A stretch of 64,000 nucleotides of DNA from Peptostreptococcaceae bacterium (GCA_902363255.1 CABIZO010000001.1:434001-498000), one strand, 5' to 3'. Positions 25,401 to 33,268 are shown, counted from the first letter of the stretch. Translations and numbers: made by a program. The notes: a model not told the origin generated them from the sequence alone.

Positions 25401-25628
25401 GTAAGGATTACTGTGGAAGATACAGGAATTGGAATAGACAAACAATATCATGATATAATATTTGACAGGTTTAACCAGATTGTAGATGAGCATGGTGAAA
25501 ATAAAGGTGGAAGTGGTTTAGGACTCACAATTACTAAACACATAATAGATCTTCATGGTGGAAATATCTATGTGGAAAGTGAAAAGAATAAAGGAACTAA
25601 ATTTATAATTAATTTACCAATAAAATAA
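22443..25628 (+). CDS. Giant sensor histidine kinase with two seven-bladed periplasm-type propellers
   Basis: A 1061-residue membrane kinase. GTG 22443 is chosen because AAAGGAG (22429-22435) precedes it and the product then begins with a normal signal peptide (MKKIKYTLVLLTILMCIFPNN). Outside the membrane I count 14 Reg_prop repeats of the type LWIGTxxGLxxxN (about residues 45-690), enough for two seven-bladed propellers, then a Y_Y_Y domain (about 690-780). A membrane helix (about 783-803), a coiled coil, HisKA with H843 in NLSHELRTPLN, and the HATPase with NLVGNAQKF, DTGIGI and GSGLGL follow. There is no receiver or DNA-binding domain, unlike the Bacteroides hybrid systems with this sensor, and no response regulator nearby. 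Such sensors often bind glycan fragments. Confidence 0.9.
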   Translation: MKKIKYTLVLLTILMCIFPNNIYASKMMNFENLTIEDGLSQATAETIIQDSEGYIWIGTNDGLNRYNGSDIKVFKDNDEDQNSIISNYITALAEDNDRNLWVGTDEGLSKINLDDYTINNYRYYDNDKKTPYSAVLSLYVDEDGNLYMGGNTGVYIYNKSEDKFDMILGLKDDLSIRNVFSINKDENQNLWIGTDKELYRIDSKAKKAIPYANENINTKDWGKIYSILFDDENNMWIGTAEKGLKKIDIETNEIQSFVADESDDNKLKSNSVRKVLQDSSGNIWVATEKGLSKYKGDDKFITFLNKSYDNSSLANDIVYTLMEDNTGLIWAGTYTGVSIFDSRNKIEIYKNDPSDENSLSDNVVMGVYEDEQGLLWIGTRDKGLNIINRENETIKHIYEGDSDYDLSTNSISIITGKDNIIWVGTRNGVNKINKQDMTIEKYTTEDGLIDNNIKGLLIDSSNRLWIGTPIGLSILDIDTNTITDMTERLIEAGITDPYIQEIYEDRDGIFWIGGYTTGGLIRFDPRNNTIKTYNSYKEDKEKDEMIISSIRDIVEDENSNLWIGTNDGLLYFNKSDNSFKKYTEKDGLANNIVYQILVDENKNLWMSTNNGISKFDIKNNRFTNLSSTDGLQSNEFNGNSAYKCKNGNLLFGGIKGLNIFNPKDVMEKNYEAKVKFDSFEVEGRHYNNIDGEIFEYDKNFIRIKYFTTDYRKNNNTQYYYKLKGSTYDWVPVTNNEVIFENLSSGKYTFIIKCRNNNGKMSEENSVSFTIKRPFWMSGWAVTLYMLIIIAIIYNGINKMKQLDKLVNRKTRELNNEMEKNKILFDRLLEAERSKNNYFINLSHELRTPLNVINSIEQLISSFCKSDKELTKDKLENYMDIMKNNTDRLLNLINNIIDTSKIENGKYKLNKCENNIVYLVEEATLTLKESIESSGKELIFDTDVEEKIINCDKYDIERCIINLVGNAQKFTPTGGSISVNIEDLNDFVRITVEDTGIGIDKQYHDIIFDRFNQIVDEHGENKGGSGLGLTITKHIIDLHGGNIYVESEKNKGTKFIINLPIK

Positions 25629-25630
25629 AT

Positions 25631-25658
25631 AAAAAAGCTGCTATTTAGCAGCTTTTTT
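25631..25658. terminator. Bidirectional terminator overlapping the end of the first ThrE small gene
   Basis: Perfect 13-bp stem AAAAAAGCTGCTA (25631-25643) with its complement (25646-25658) and a 2-base loop; T-runs on both sides. It includes the last codons and stop of the minus-strand gene. Confidence 0.88.
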
Positions 25659-26096
25659 TTGTGAAATCATAAGCATTGTTTTAAATAAAGCAGTTACAAT
25701 AAGTACTCCCATTGCTAAAGATCCAGAAATAAATAGTACATCAGCACCTTTTGCTATGGCAGCGCTATAGTTATTTTGAACTAGATAAAGCATAGTATTG
25801 TACATACCAAGTCCTGGTACCAGTAGAATAATTCCTGGTATTGTAAAAACAATTGCAGGTTGTTTTAATTTTCTAGCAAATAGCTCACTGATAAGCGAAA
25901 CTAAAAGAGCAGCAATAAAGTTTGACATTATATTATTGTTTGTACCGTTCATTAAAAAATAATATACTGCCCAACCTATTCCACCAACAAATCCACTTGG
26001 AATTAAGGTAGATTTAGGTGCTTTTAAGAATATAGCAAAACCGATAGTTGAAATAAAAGAATATATAAAATGCATGAAAACAGGCATATTAGTCAT
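25641..26096 (-). CDS. Threonine/serine exporter small subunit (ThrE C-terminal/DUF3815-like), copy 1
   Basis: A 151-residue membrane protein of the ThrE_2 type, with four to five hydrophobic segments and the family stretches FVGGIGWAVYYFL, NFIAALLVSLISELFARKLKQPAIVFTIPGIILLVPGLGMYNTMLYLVQ. It works with the larger subunit encoded just upstream to export threonine/serine or related small molecules. Start ATG 26096 shares its A with the upstream stop (TAATG), so translation is coupled, and GGAGGTG precedes it. A near-identical gene pair follows at 27020-28263. Substrate is inferred from family only. Confidence 0.85.
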   Translation of the reverse strand: MTNMPVFMHFIYSFISTIGFAIFLKAPKSTLIPSGFVGGIGWAVYYFLMNGTNNNIMSNFIAALLVSLISELFARKLKQPAIVFTIPGIILLVPGLGMYNTMLYLVQNNYSAAIAKGADVLFISGSLAMGVLIVTALFKTMLMISQKKAAK

Positions 26097-26884
26097 TATA
26101 AAACACCTCCAAGTCTTAACCAAACATCTAAAACTATACCTACGCCACAGGCGATACTGACAGCGGTAACAACGGCGTCAAAAGCACGAGCAACACCAGA
26201 CATTAAATCTCCAGAAATTAAATCCCTTATACCTTTGATGAAAGAAACTCCTGGAAGTAATGGCATAATAGATCCAACTACTAACATGGTAGGTGCTGAT
26301 ATTATATTTAACTGAGTTAGTATTACACCTATAAAAGCTATAAAGGATGATGCAATTAAACTGGCAAAAGCAGGTATACTACTTAATTCTATTATTTTAT
26401 TGTAAATTTTTACAGCTAAGATAGAGGCTATAAATGTAGATACAAATGTAGGAATATTATTTCCTTCAACTAAACCTGCAAAAATAGCAGAACCAATACC
26501 TGTACTAATATATTGGGTTACATCAGAATAAGAATTAGCACGATTAATACTTTTTATTTCTTTCATAGCTTCTTCTACAGTTATTTCCGTATTACTAACA
26601 AACTTTCTAGAAAAGTCATTTAATAAGGAAATTTTCTGTAAGTCTATAGACCTAGATTTTATAGACTTTAAAAATGAATAACCATCAAATTTATAATCTG
26701 ATATTATAATAACAGTAGGTGATGTAAATACATTTACATGATTGTATCCTCTTGAATTACAAACTCTAAGAACTGTATCTTCTACACGATAGGTTTCTGC
26801 TCCGTTAATTAACATAAGCTCACCTAAAAATAAGGCTAATCCTAGCACTTCTTTTTTATTAGCAGTATTAAATTCAACTTTCAT
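26096..26884 (-). CDS. Threonine/serine exporter large subunit (ThrE N-terminal/DUF1212), copy 1
   Basis: A 262-residue protein of the ThrE/DUF1212 family. The cytoplasmic N-terminal part holds the characteristic LFLGELMLINGAETYRVEDTVLRVCNSRGYNHVNVFTSPTVIIIS (about 18-62); the remainder (about 125-262) has five membrane segments and the family stretch GSIMPLLPGVSFIKGIRDLISGDLMSGVARAFDAVVTAVSIACGVG. In Corynebacterium the two parts are fused in one ThrE exporter; here they are separate genes overlapping by one base. Ribosome binding site GGAGGAAAA. It belongs to a duplicated operon. Confidence 0.88.
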   Translation of the reverse strand: MKVEFNTANKKEVLGLALFLGELMLINGAETYRVEDTVLRVCNSRGYNHVNVFTSPTVIIISDYKFDGYSFLKSIKSRSIDLQKISLLNDFSRKFVSNTEITVEEAMKEIKSINRANSYSDVTQYISTGIGSAIFAGLVEGNNIPTFVSTFIASILAVKIYNKIIELSSIPAFASLIASSFIAFIGVILTQLNIISAPTMLVVGSIMPLLPGVSFIKGIRDLISGDLMSGVARAFDAVVTAVSIACGVGIVLDVWLRLGGVL

Positions 26885-27009
26885 TAATTTTCCTCCGTAG
26901 ATGATAAATAAATATTATTATGCAAAATAGTTAGATTTATACAAAATATAAACCTAGAGTAGTATATAATATTTACAAAAAGAAAGTCAACAAGATAGTT
27001 GAATATAAG

Positions 27010-27037
27010 AAAAAAGCTACTATTTAGTAGCTTTTTT
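27010..27037 (-). terminator. Terminator overlapping the end of the second ThrE small gene
   Basis: Perfect stem AAAAAAGCTACTA (27010-27022) with its complement (27025-27037), 2-base loop. Same design and near-identical sequence as the copy-1 terminator, showing the duplication included it. Confidence 0.88.
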
Positions 27038-27475
27038 TATAGAGATTATATGTAATGTTTTGACTAGAGAAGTTATAACCAAAATTCCCAACGATATAGC
27101 CCCACCAACAAATAGTACATCAGCACCTTTTGCAATAGCATTGCTATAGTCATTTTGAACTAAATAAAGCATGGTATTATACATACCAAGCCCTGGAACT
27201 AATGGAATAATACCTGGTATTATAAAAATGATTGCAGGTTGTTTTAATTTTCTAGCTAGAATCTCACTAATATAAGAAACTAATAAGGCAGCTATAAAAT
27301 TTGCTAAAATATCATTTCCAGTTAATTGTACTAAGTAATAAAATACTGACCATCCAACTCCACCAACAAATCCACTAGATATAAGTGTTGTTTTAGGTGA
27401 GTTTAGAAAAATAGCAAAACCTACAGTAGCAAAAAAAGAATATATAAAATGCATATACAAAGGCATATCTGTCAT
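27020..27475 (-). CDS. Threonine/serine exporter small subunit, copy 2
   Basis: A 151-residue membrane protein, paralogue of 25641-26096 and aligning end to end without gaps (for example MPLYMHFIYSFFATVGFAIFL against MPVFMHFIYSFISTIGFAIFL). It keeps the ThrE_2 core NFIAALLVSYISEILARKLKQPAIIFIIPGIIPLVPGLGMYNTM. Start ATG 27475 shares one base with the stop of its large partner. The sequence has drifted at many positions, so both copies appear intact and under selection rather than a recent duplication. Confidence 0.85.
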   Translation of the reverse strand: MTDMPLYMHFIYSFFATVGFAIFLNSPKTTLISSGFVGGVGWSVFYYLVQLTGNDILANFIAALLVSYISEILARKLKQPAIIFIIPGIIPLVPGLGMYNTMLYLVQNDYSNAIAKGADVLFVGGAISLGILVITSLVKTLHIISIKKATK

Positions 27476-28263
27476 TATAAAGTTCCTCCTAATCTAAGCC
27501 AAATATCTAGAATAATAGCAACACCACAGGCTATACTTACAGCAGTAACACCAGCATCAAAAGCACGGGCAACACCAGAGATTAAGTCACCTGCAATTAA
27601 ATCCCTAATCCCTTTAATAAAGGATACACCTGGAAGCAAAGGCATAATAGAGCCAACTATTAATAAAGCAGGTGTTGGAATAATGTTTATCTGAGATAAT
27701 ACTACACCTACAAGGGCTATAAAAGTTGATGCAACTAAAGAAGAAAATGCATGGATAGTACTGATTTTCATTATTTTTTTATAAATCATAACTGCTAATA
27801 TAGAGGTAATAAATGTAGAGATAAAAGTAGGAATATTGTTTCCTTTTAGTAAAGTTGCAAAGAAAGCAGAACCTATTCCAGTAAAAAAACTTAAAACTAA
27901 TGGATTATAAGATGTAGTACTTATTATTTCTTTTAATTCTTTCATAGAATCCTGTACTGTTAAATCAGGATTGGATACATATTTTCTAGAAAAATTATTT
28001 AACATGGAAATTTTATTTAAATCTATAGATCTAGATTTTATACTTCTCATAAATGAATAACCATCAAATTTATAATCAGATATAATTATAACTGTTGGAG
28101 AGGTAAATACATTTATATGATTATAGTTTCTAGATTTACATATTCTAATGATAGTATCTTCTACACGATAAGTTTCTGCACCATTAATAAGCATTAATTC
28201 ACCAATAAACAATGCTAGTCGAAGTATATTTTTTTTGTTTTCTAGTTTAAAATCATCTTCCAT
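27475..28263 (-). CDS. Threonine/serine exporter large subunit, copy 2
   Basis: A 262-residue DUF1212/ThrE protein, the same length as its paralogue at 26096-26884. The N-terminal signature is nearly unchanged (LFIGELMLINGAETYRVEDTIIRICKSRNYNHINVFTSPTVIIIS) while the middle segment (about 110-190) has diverged most. The membrane part ends in the family GSIMPLLPGVSFIKGIRDLIAGDLISGVARAFDAGVTAVSIACGV. Ribosome binding site AAGGAGG before ATG 28263. It heads the second copy of the two-gene operon; the gap 26885-27009 between copies should hold the copy-1 promoter. Confidence 0.88.
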   Translation of the reverse strand: MEDDFKLENKKNILRLALFIGELMLINGAETYRVEDTIIRICKSRNYNHINVFTSPTVIIISDYKFDGYSFMRSIKSRSIDLNKISMLNNFSRKYVSNPDLTVQDSMKELKEIISTTSYNPLVLSFFTGIGSAFFATLLKGNNIPTFISTFITSILAVMIYKKIMKISTIHAFSSLVASTFIALVGVVLSQINIIPTPALLIVGSIMPLLPGVSFIKGIRDLIAGDLISGVARAFDAGVTAVSIACGVAIILDIWLRLGGTL

Positions 28264-28451
28264 GAAACTACCTCCTTAGGATGTCATAATAAATTTTAAA
28301 ATCAATTATATCTATATTATGTAAAAGAGGAATATTCTAAACCCGTAAAAGTTAATAATCATAAATAAAAAACTAAAATAGAAGCATAAAAATTATATAA
28401 CTTATATATTTATAAGGAAGAAAGATAATTAATTAGGAAGGAGAAACTATC

Positions 28452-29015
28452 ATGTCTCAGATATATTATGTGTCGGATCATCACTTTTTTCATGAATTAG
28501 CATTAAAAAGAAGTAGAAGTGAATATTTTAATAATACTAATGAGATGAACGAAGAAATTATAAAAAGACATAATAATAAAGTTGATGATGATGACCACGT
28601 TTACATATTAGGAGATGTTATAATATGCGAAGAAAAAGACTTAGAAGAAAAACTTAAGATGACTGTGGGAAGATTGAAGGGGCATTTACATTTAATTTTA
28701 GGAAATCATGATTATAAGTTTCGTGATAATCCTATCTTTTTAAATTATTTTGAAACAGTGGAAGAAAGTAAGTTAATTAGAGATCATAATAAATGGGTTC
28801 AGCTTTGTCATTATCCTATACTTTTATGGTATAGAAAGAATAAGGGAGCATATCATGTTTTTGGGCATATGCATGATGATCATTGTACAAAGGAGTTTTA
28901 TATTATTAAGGGTGAAAAAAATATATTTAATTCTTGTGTAGAGATTAATAACTTTGAGCCGTGTACCCTTGATGAATTGATTATAAATAATGAGAATTTT
29001 TATAAAAAACACTAA
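28452..29015 (+). CDS. Metallophosphoesterase family protein
   Basis: A 187-residue calcineurin-like phosphoesterase with all metal-binding motifs in order: D-x-H in YYVSDHHFFHE (about 9-11), GD in YILGDVI (about 49-52), GNHD in LILGNHDYKF (about 78-81), H in CHYPILLW (about 109) and GHMHDDH (about 128-134). It is a small cytoplasmic enzyme hydrolysing phosphomono- or diesters; the substrate is not evident. Relatives of this size often sit in phage or accessory contexts, but here it is a single gene with its own AGGAAGGAG site and terminator. Confidence 0.87.
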   Translation: MSQIYYVSDHHFFHELALKRSRSEYFNNTNEMNEEIIKRHNNKVDDDDHVYILGDVIICEEKDLEEKLKMTVGRLKGHLHLILGNHDYKFRDNPIFLNYFETVEESKLIRDHNKWVQLCHYPILLWYRKNKGAYHVFGHMHDDHCTKEFYIIKGEKNIFNSCVEINNFEPCTLDELIINNENFYKKH

Positions 29016-29044
29016 ACTAACTTGGTTTTTAGTTTAGTGTTTTT
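29005..29044 (+). terminator. Terminator after the metallophosphoesterase gene
   Basis: Perfect 16-bp stem (29005-29020 with 29029-29044), 8-base loop; overlaps the stop codon. Confidence 0.88.
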
Positions 29045-29105
29045 GTATAAATTGATTTTAATAAACGTTCTATATTGATAGATTACTAATTAAGTTAAGT
29101 AAATT

Positions 29106-30080
29106 TTAACTATTATAATAATTGTCTCTTAGGAATTGAGCATTTTTTCTATTAACTAAATATCTTTTAAGTTCAGTTAGACATAAAAATAAAATAGCTC
29201 GATTTTCAAATTCTTCTCTATCTTTAGGAAGAGGTTGAGTTTTCATATCATTATAAATTTTATCCAAATCATTCAATAAATTAGTAACAGTATCAGCCTC
29301 AAAAGAAGTATTTCCTACTTTATTTATAAATTCAGATACTATATATCCTTGAGAAGGAACATAATTTAGTTGAGATACTAATGTGTATAGATTATTTAGA
29401 ATATCTCTTTGACTTTTTATTATTTCCATATGTTCTAAAAAATACTTTGTATCGCTTAGAAGGTTATTGTTAATATTTTCATAAGCTGCTTTAGTACTAC
29501 TATTTATTAACTTATTTAATTCATCTAAGTTATGTTGAAAAGTAATATTTTTATCAGGATTACTTATTATATCAGCAATATTCATTAGAATTAAGCTTAC
29601 CTGTTCTTGAAGTTTTTGTTGCCCCATATAAATTTTATTAAAATTAGAAGGCATATACATGTTGATTATTATACCTATTCCAGCACCAATTATAAAAAGG
29701 CCTGTCTCATTTAATATCCAATACATACTCATGGAATTTTGAAGTAAATAATGAGAAGATATAACCACACACATGGCTATAACGTATCTTATGTTTAATG
29801 CAAAACAAGTACCGATTGTAATTAATATGTATAAGGAAAATGCAAATAAATTATAGCCTAACAAATTAAAACATATATATGAATAGACTGTGCATAGTAC
29901 AAATCCAAATAACTTGCCTAAAGCGCCTCTTAAGGTTTCTTTTTTCGTATCTTTTACAACTAAAAGAGTAATTACTCCAGCTACAGTTGAATATTGAAGT
30001 TTAAAAAAAGATGCAATAATAATGGCTAATATACTCCCAAATGATAATTTTAATACTTTAACTGCATCTGTTTTGTTCAA
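29106..30080 (-). CDS. FUSC/aromatic acid exporter family membrane protein
   Basis: A 324-residue protein with six hydrophobic segments in the N-terminal half (KVLKLSFGSILAIIIASFFKLQYSTVAGVITLLVVKDTKKETLRGALGKLFGFVLCTVY...), then a helical cytoplasmic domain (about 155-320). Same broad family as 20062-20964 but a distinct subfamily. The start is TTG 30080, not the upstream ATG: AAGGAGG (30088-30094) lies 7 bases before the TTG. The gene is divergent from the Crp/Fnr regulator, whose palindrome lies in the shared gap, so co-regulation is possible. Substrate unknown. Confidence 0.8.
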   Translation of the reverse strand: MNKTDAVKVLKLSFGSILAIIIASFFKLQYSTVAGVITLLVVKDTKKETLRGALGKLFGFVLCTVYSYICFNLLGYNLFAFSLYILITIGTCFALNIRYVIAMCVVISSHYLLQNSMSMYWILNETGLFIIGAGIGIIINMYMPSNFNKIYMGQQKLQEQVSLILMNIADIISNPDKNITFQHNLDELNKLINSSTKAAYENINNNLLSDTKYFLEHMEIIKSQRDILNNLYTLVSQLNYVPSQGYIVSEFINKVGNTSFEADTVTNLLNDLDKIYNDMKTQPLPKDREEFENRAILFLCLTELKRYLVNRKNAQFLRDNYYNS

Positions 30081-30149
30081 ATTAAAACCTCCTTGAAAAA
30101 TTATATTATTCATATTTTAACATAAATATAGAATTTCATGAAGAAATTA

Positions 30150-30178
30150 TATAATATAGAAGAAGGACATATGTCCTT
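30150..30178 (+). promoter_or_regulatory. Promoter and 16-bp palindrome upstream of the Crp/Fnr gene
   Basis: TATAAT (30150-30155) is followed at the expected start site by the perfect palindrome AAGGACATATGTCCTT (30163-30178). The -35 is not clear. The dyad fits an operator for the dimeric Crp/Fnr regulator encoded 60 bp downstream, possibly autoregulatory, and it lies in the divergent gap with the FUSC gene. Confidence 0.5.
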
Positions 30179-30237
30179 TTGATTTATTTTAATAATTATT
30201 AAAATAAAATAGAATACAAAACTTAGGAGTAAGTGAA

Positions 30238-30933
30238 ATGTATGACAACTCATTATACAAGGAAATAGGAAATAAAAAGGTTAAAGAATTTATAAGAAAA
30301 ATACCAAAGGATATTAAGGATAATTGTACTTTAAGAAGAATTGAAAAAGGAAAGATTGTAGTACTTAAGGAAGAAGAAATTAAAAAAATATATATTCATT
30401 GTAAAGGTCAAATGAGAGTAAGAAATGAATTTGAAAATGGATTTATATATGATTTTGCAAGTATTGAGCCCATATCTTATATTGGAGTTATGGAAGTTAT
30501 GGCAAATAAACAGTTTTATTCTTCCACATTACAAACTACCACTGATAGCATAATTCTTGAAGTTTATAAAAATGATTTTATTGATTGGGTTAATGAGGAT
30601 CATAAATTAGCGTTAGATATGCTACATTTTGTATCAAATAAAATGTATGAACAATCTTTAAAAACAGGAGAAGTTCTAGCTTATCCAGCCATAGGTATTT
30701 TGATAAATTATTTAATTAATATTTTTGAAAATGAAGAAAAAGGTGAGGTTGTATTAGCAAAGAAAAGAGAAGAAATAGCATCGATTTTAGGATTTTCAGT
30801 AAGAACAGTTAATAGAAATTTGAAAATTTTAAAAGATGAAAATCTAGTTTTTTCAGATAGAAAAGGCATATGCATTACTAAAGAACAATGTGAAAAGCTA
30901 TATAAAAAATTAGATTCAATAAAAAATAAATAG
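30238..30933 (+). CDS. Crp/Fnr family transcriptional regulator
   Basis: A 231-residue regulator with an N-terminal cyclic-nucleotide-binding-type beta barrel (about 25-135: RIEKGKIVVLKEEEIKKIYIHCKGQMRVRNEF, EVMANKQFYSSTLQTTTDSIILEVYKNDF), a dimer helix and a C-terminal winged helix (about 165-225) with KKREEIASILGFSVRTVNRNLKILKDENLV. The Fnr-type N-terminal cysteine cluster is absent, so it is not a classical oxygen sensor. It is 21 bp upstream of the glycyl radical enzyme genes in the same direction and probably controls them. Ribosome binding site TAGGAG. Confidence 0.87.
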   Translation: MYDNSLYKEIGNKKVKEFIRKIPKDIKDNCTLRRIEKGKIVVLKEEEIKKIYIHCKGQMRVRNEFENGFIYDFASIEPISYIGVMEVMANKQFYSSTLQTTTDSIILEVYKNDFIDWVNEDHKLALDMLHFVSNKMYEQSLKTGEVLAYPAIGILINYLINIFENEEKGEVVLAKKREEIASILGFSVRTVNRNLKILKDENLVFSDRKGICITKEQCEKLYKKLDSIKNK

Positions 30934-30954
30934 CCAAATATGGGGGACATGTGA

Positions 30955-32451
30955 ATGAATCAAGTATTAGAAATAATAAAAAATGAGACTTTAACTTATA
31001 ATCAACAAGTATTACAATTGGCAGGATATGCTGGAAATAGTATAGAAGTTTTTGATATAGATGAGGAAACTAAAAAATTATTAGATGAACAAATAATATG
31101 TACAATGTTTGAAGGGAACACTCCTTACAGACCAAGATATGTTATACCAAATTATGAAGTATTAATGGAAAAAGGATGTGAATTCTTAGGTTTAGAAGTA
31201 CCAACTGATATCTGGGAAGCAACAAATAGTTTATTAATATTATATAAACATGTACCATCAATAACATCATACCCAGTTTACTTAGGAAACTTAGATACAC
31301 TTTTAAATCCTTTTGTAAAAGATGAAGAAGAAGCATATAAAGCTATAAAATTATTCTTAAAGCATGTTGATAGTGCATTAACTGATTCATTTGTTCATGC
31401 GAATATAGGACCAGTTGATACTGTAGCTGGAAGACTTATACTTAAGGCTATGACAGAATTAGAATGTGCAATGCCTAACTTAACAGTTAAATATGATAAA
31501 GATATAACTTCAAAAGAATTTGCCAAGCTTTGTGCAAGTACAGCTTTAGTTACTGCTAAGCCAAGTTTTGCTAATCACAAAATGGACACAGTAGACTTTG
31601 GAACAGAAAACTATGCTTTAGCTTCTTGCTATAATGGATTTATAGTAGGTGGTGGGGGATATACCCTAGTAAGATTAGTACTAAACAGATTAGCTGAAAC
31701 TGCAGAGTCTGTTGAAGATTTTTTAGATAATAAATTACCATTTGCAACTGACAAAATGCTTAAATATATAGATGAAAGAATTAAATTCTTAGTTGAAGAA
31801 GCTGCATTCTTTAAATCAAGTTTCTTAATAAAAGAAGGATTTATTAAAAAAGAATTATTTACAGGAATGTTTGGTATGGTTGGTCTTGCAGAAGCAGTTA
31901 ACCATTTACTAAATGCAACTAATCAAGAAGATAGATTTGGTTATGGAAAAGAAGCAAATGAATTAGGATTAAAAATAGTAGAAAAACTTAATTCCATAGT
32001 AACTTCATATAAATCACCTTATGTGGGAGATGCATATAAAAATAGTCATGTTATGCACTGTCAAGTTGGTATAGATACTGATACAGGAATATCTCCAGGA
32101 TGTAGAATACCAGTTGGTGAAGAGCCAGAATTATTTAAACATATATTACAATCTGCACCATTCCACAAATACTTCTTCAATGGAATAGGAGATATATTTG
32201 TATTTGAAGATACTTATAAAGAAAATCCAGAAGCAATTATAAATGTTATAGATGGAGCATTTAATTCAGGTATAAGATATATATCAGTTTACTCTGGTGG
32301 ATGTGATGTAGTTCGTGTTACTGGATACCTTGTTAAAAAATCAGAAGTAGCACAACTAGAAAGTGGAAAAGCAGTTAAAAATAATGCAACTGTATTTGGA
32401 ATGAATGCTAAAAATGGAGCCAAAGCATTTGATAGAAGGCTGAGAGACTAA
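30955..32451 (+). CDS. yjjI: Glycyl radical enzyme, YjjI family
   Basis: A 498-residue glycyl radical enzyme. The radical-bearing C-terminal motif is RVTGYLV, with Gly457 as the radical site; GGCDVVRVTGY places a cysteine seven residues before it. Size and the activase partner fit the YjjI family rather than pyruvate formate-lyase or NrdD, which are larger. YjjI's substrate is not known. The enzyme must be activated by the radical SAM protein encoded 2 bases downstream. Ribosome binding site GGGGG before ATG 30955. Codon use suggests good expression. A Crp/Fnr gene directly upstream suggests control by metabolic or redox state. Confidence 0.87.
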   Translation: MNQVLEIIKNETLTYNQQVLQLAGYAGNSIEVFDIDEETKKLLDEQIICTMFEGNTPYRPRYVIPNYEVLMEKGCEFLGLEVPTDIWEATNSLLILYKHVPSITSYPVYLGNLDTLLNPFVKDEEEAYKAIKLFLKHVDSALTDSFVHANIGPVDTVAGRLILKAMTELECAMPNLTVKYDKDITSKEFAKLCASTALVTAKPSFANHKMDTVDFGTENYALASCYNGFIVGGGGYTLVRLVLNRLAETAESVEDFLDNKLPFATDKMLKYIDERIKFLVEEAAFFKSSFLIKEGFIKKELFTGMFGMVGLAEAVNHLLNATNQEDRFGYGKEANELGLKIVEKLNSIVTSYKSPYVGDAYKNSHVMHCQVGIDTDTGISPGCRIPVGEEPELFKHILQSAPFHKYFFNGIGDIFVFEDTYKENPEAIINVIDGAFNSGIRYISVYSGGCDVVRVTGYLVKKSEVAQLESGKAVKNNATVFGMNAKNGAKAFDRRLRD

Positions 32452-32453
32452 TC

Positions 32454-33266
32454 ATGGCTTTAGTTAATAAAATAATTCCATTTTCTTGTATAGATGGTCC
32501 AGGAAATAGAACGGCGATATTTTTCCAAGGATGTAACTTTAAGTGTACTTACTGTCATAATCCAGAAACTATAAATAAGTGTGTAAACTGTGGAAAATGT
32601 GTTAAGGTTTGTCCTGTAAATGCTTTAAATATTGTTGAAAAAAAAGTTATTTGGAATGATAAAAAATGTGTGGCGTGTGATGCATGTATTAGAGAATGTG
32701 ATCACTTATCGACTCCGAAAACTAAGGATTATTCAGTTGATGAATTATTTGATGAAATTAAACAAGTTAGTCCTTTTATTCAAGGAATAACTGTTAGTGG
32801 AGGAGAAGCCACACTAAATATAGACTTTCTAACACAATTATTTAAAAAAGTTAAAGAAGAACTTGGCCTCACTTGTTTTGTTGATACTAATGGAAGTATT
32901 GATTTAACACAACATGAAGAATTCGTAAATTTAACAGATAAGTTTATGATAGATATTAAAAGTATGGACAAAGAAGAGCATACAAAGATAACTGGATTAA
33001 ATAATGATATTGTAATTAAAAACTTAAAATATTTATTAGATTTAGATAAGGTCTATGAAATTAGAACAGTAATAGCTCCTAATTTAGATAATAAAAATAC
33101 AGTAAGAGAAGCATCTAAGATTATTAATAATAGATGTAAGTATAAGTTTAATATATATAGACATCATGGAGTGAGAAAAGAAGGATTAGATTTCCACGGA
33201 AGTGATAGCCCTTGCGAAGAAGAAATTAATAAATGTTATAAAATATATAATGAAAGTATTTTATAG
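32454..33266 (+). CDS. yjjW: Glycyl radical enzyme activase, YjjW family
   Basis: A 270-residue radical SAM enzyme that installs the glycyl radical on the preceding protein. The SAM-cluster motif C-x3-C-x2-C is Cys27, Cys31, Cys34 (FQGCNFKCTYCHNPE). An inserted pair of 4Fe-4S ferredoxin motifs follows (CVNCGKCVKVCPVNAL at about 43-58 and CVACDACIRECDHLS at about 73-87), as in many non-PFL activases. TVSGGEATL (about 118-126) is the SAM-binding GGE motif. It starts 2 bases after the yjjI stop with a weak ribosome binding site, so translation is probably coupled. Confidence 0.9.
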   Translation: MALVNKIIPFSCIDGPGNRTAIFFQGCNFKCTYCHNPETINKCVNCGKCVKVCPVNALNIVEKKVIWNDKKCVACDACIRECDHLSTPKTKDYSVDELFDEIKQVSPFIQGITVSGGEATLNIDFLTQLFKKVKEELGLTCFVDTNGSIDLTQHEEFVNLTDKFMIDIKSMDKEEHTKITGLNNDIVIKNLKYLLDLDKVYEIRTVIAPNLDNKNTVREASKIINNRCKYKFNIYRHHGVRKEGLDFHGSDSPCEEEINKCYKIYNESIL

Positions 33267-33268
33267 AA

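Noticed and set aside
26070..26315. Plus-strand frames at 26070-26315 and 27449-27694 with similar sequence
   Set aside because: Their similarity to each other only mirrors the duplicated ThrE large-subunit genes on the minus strand.
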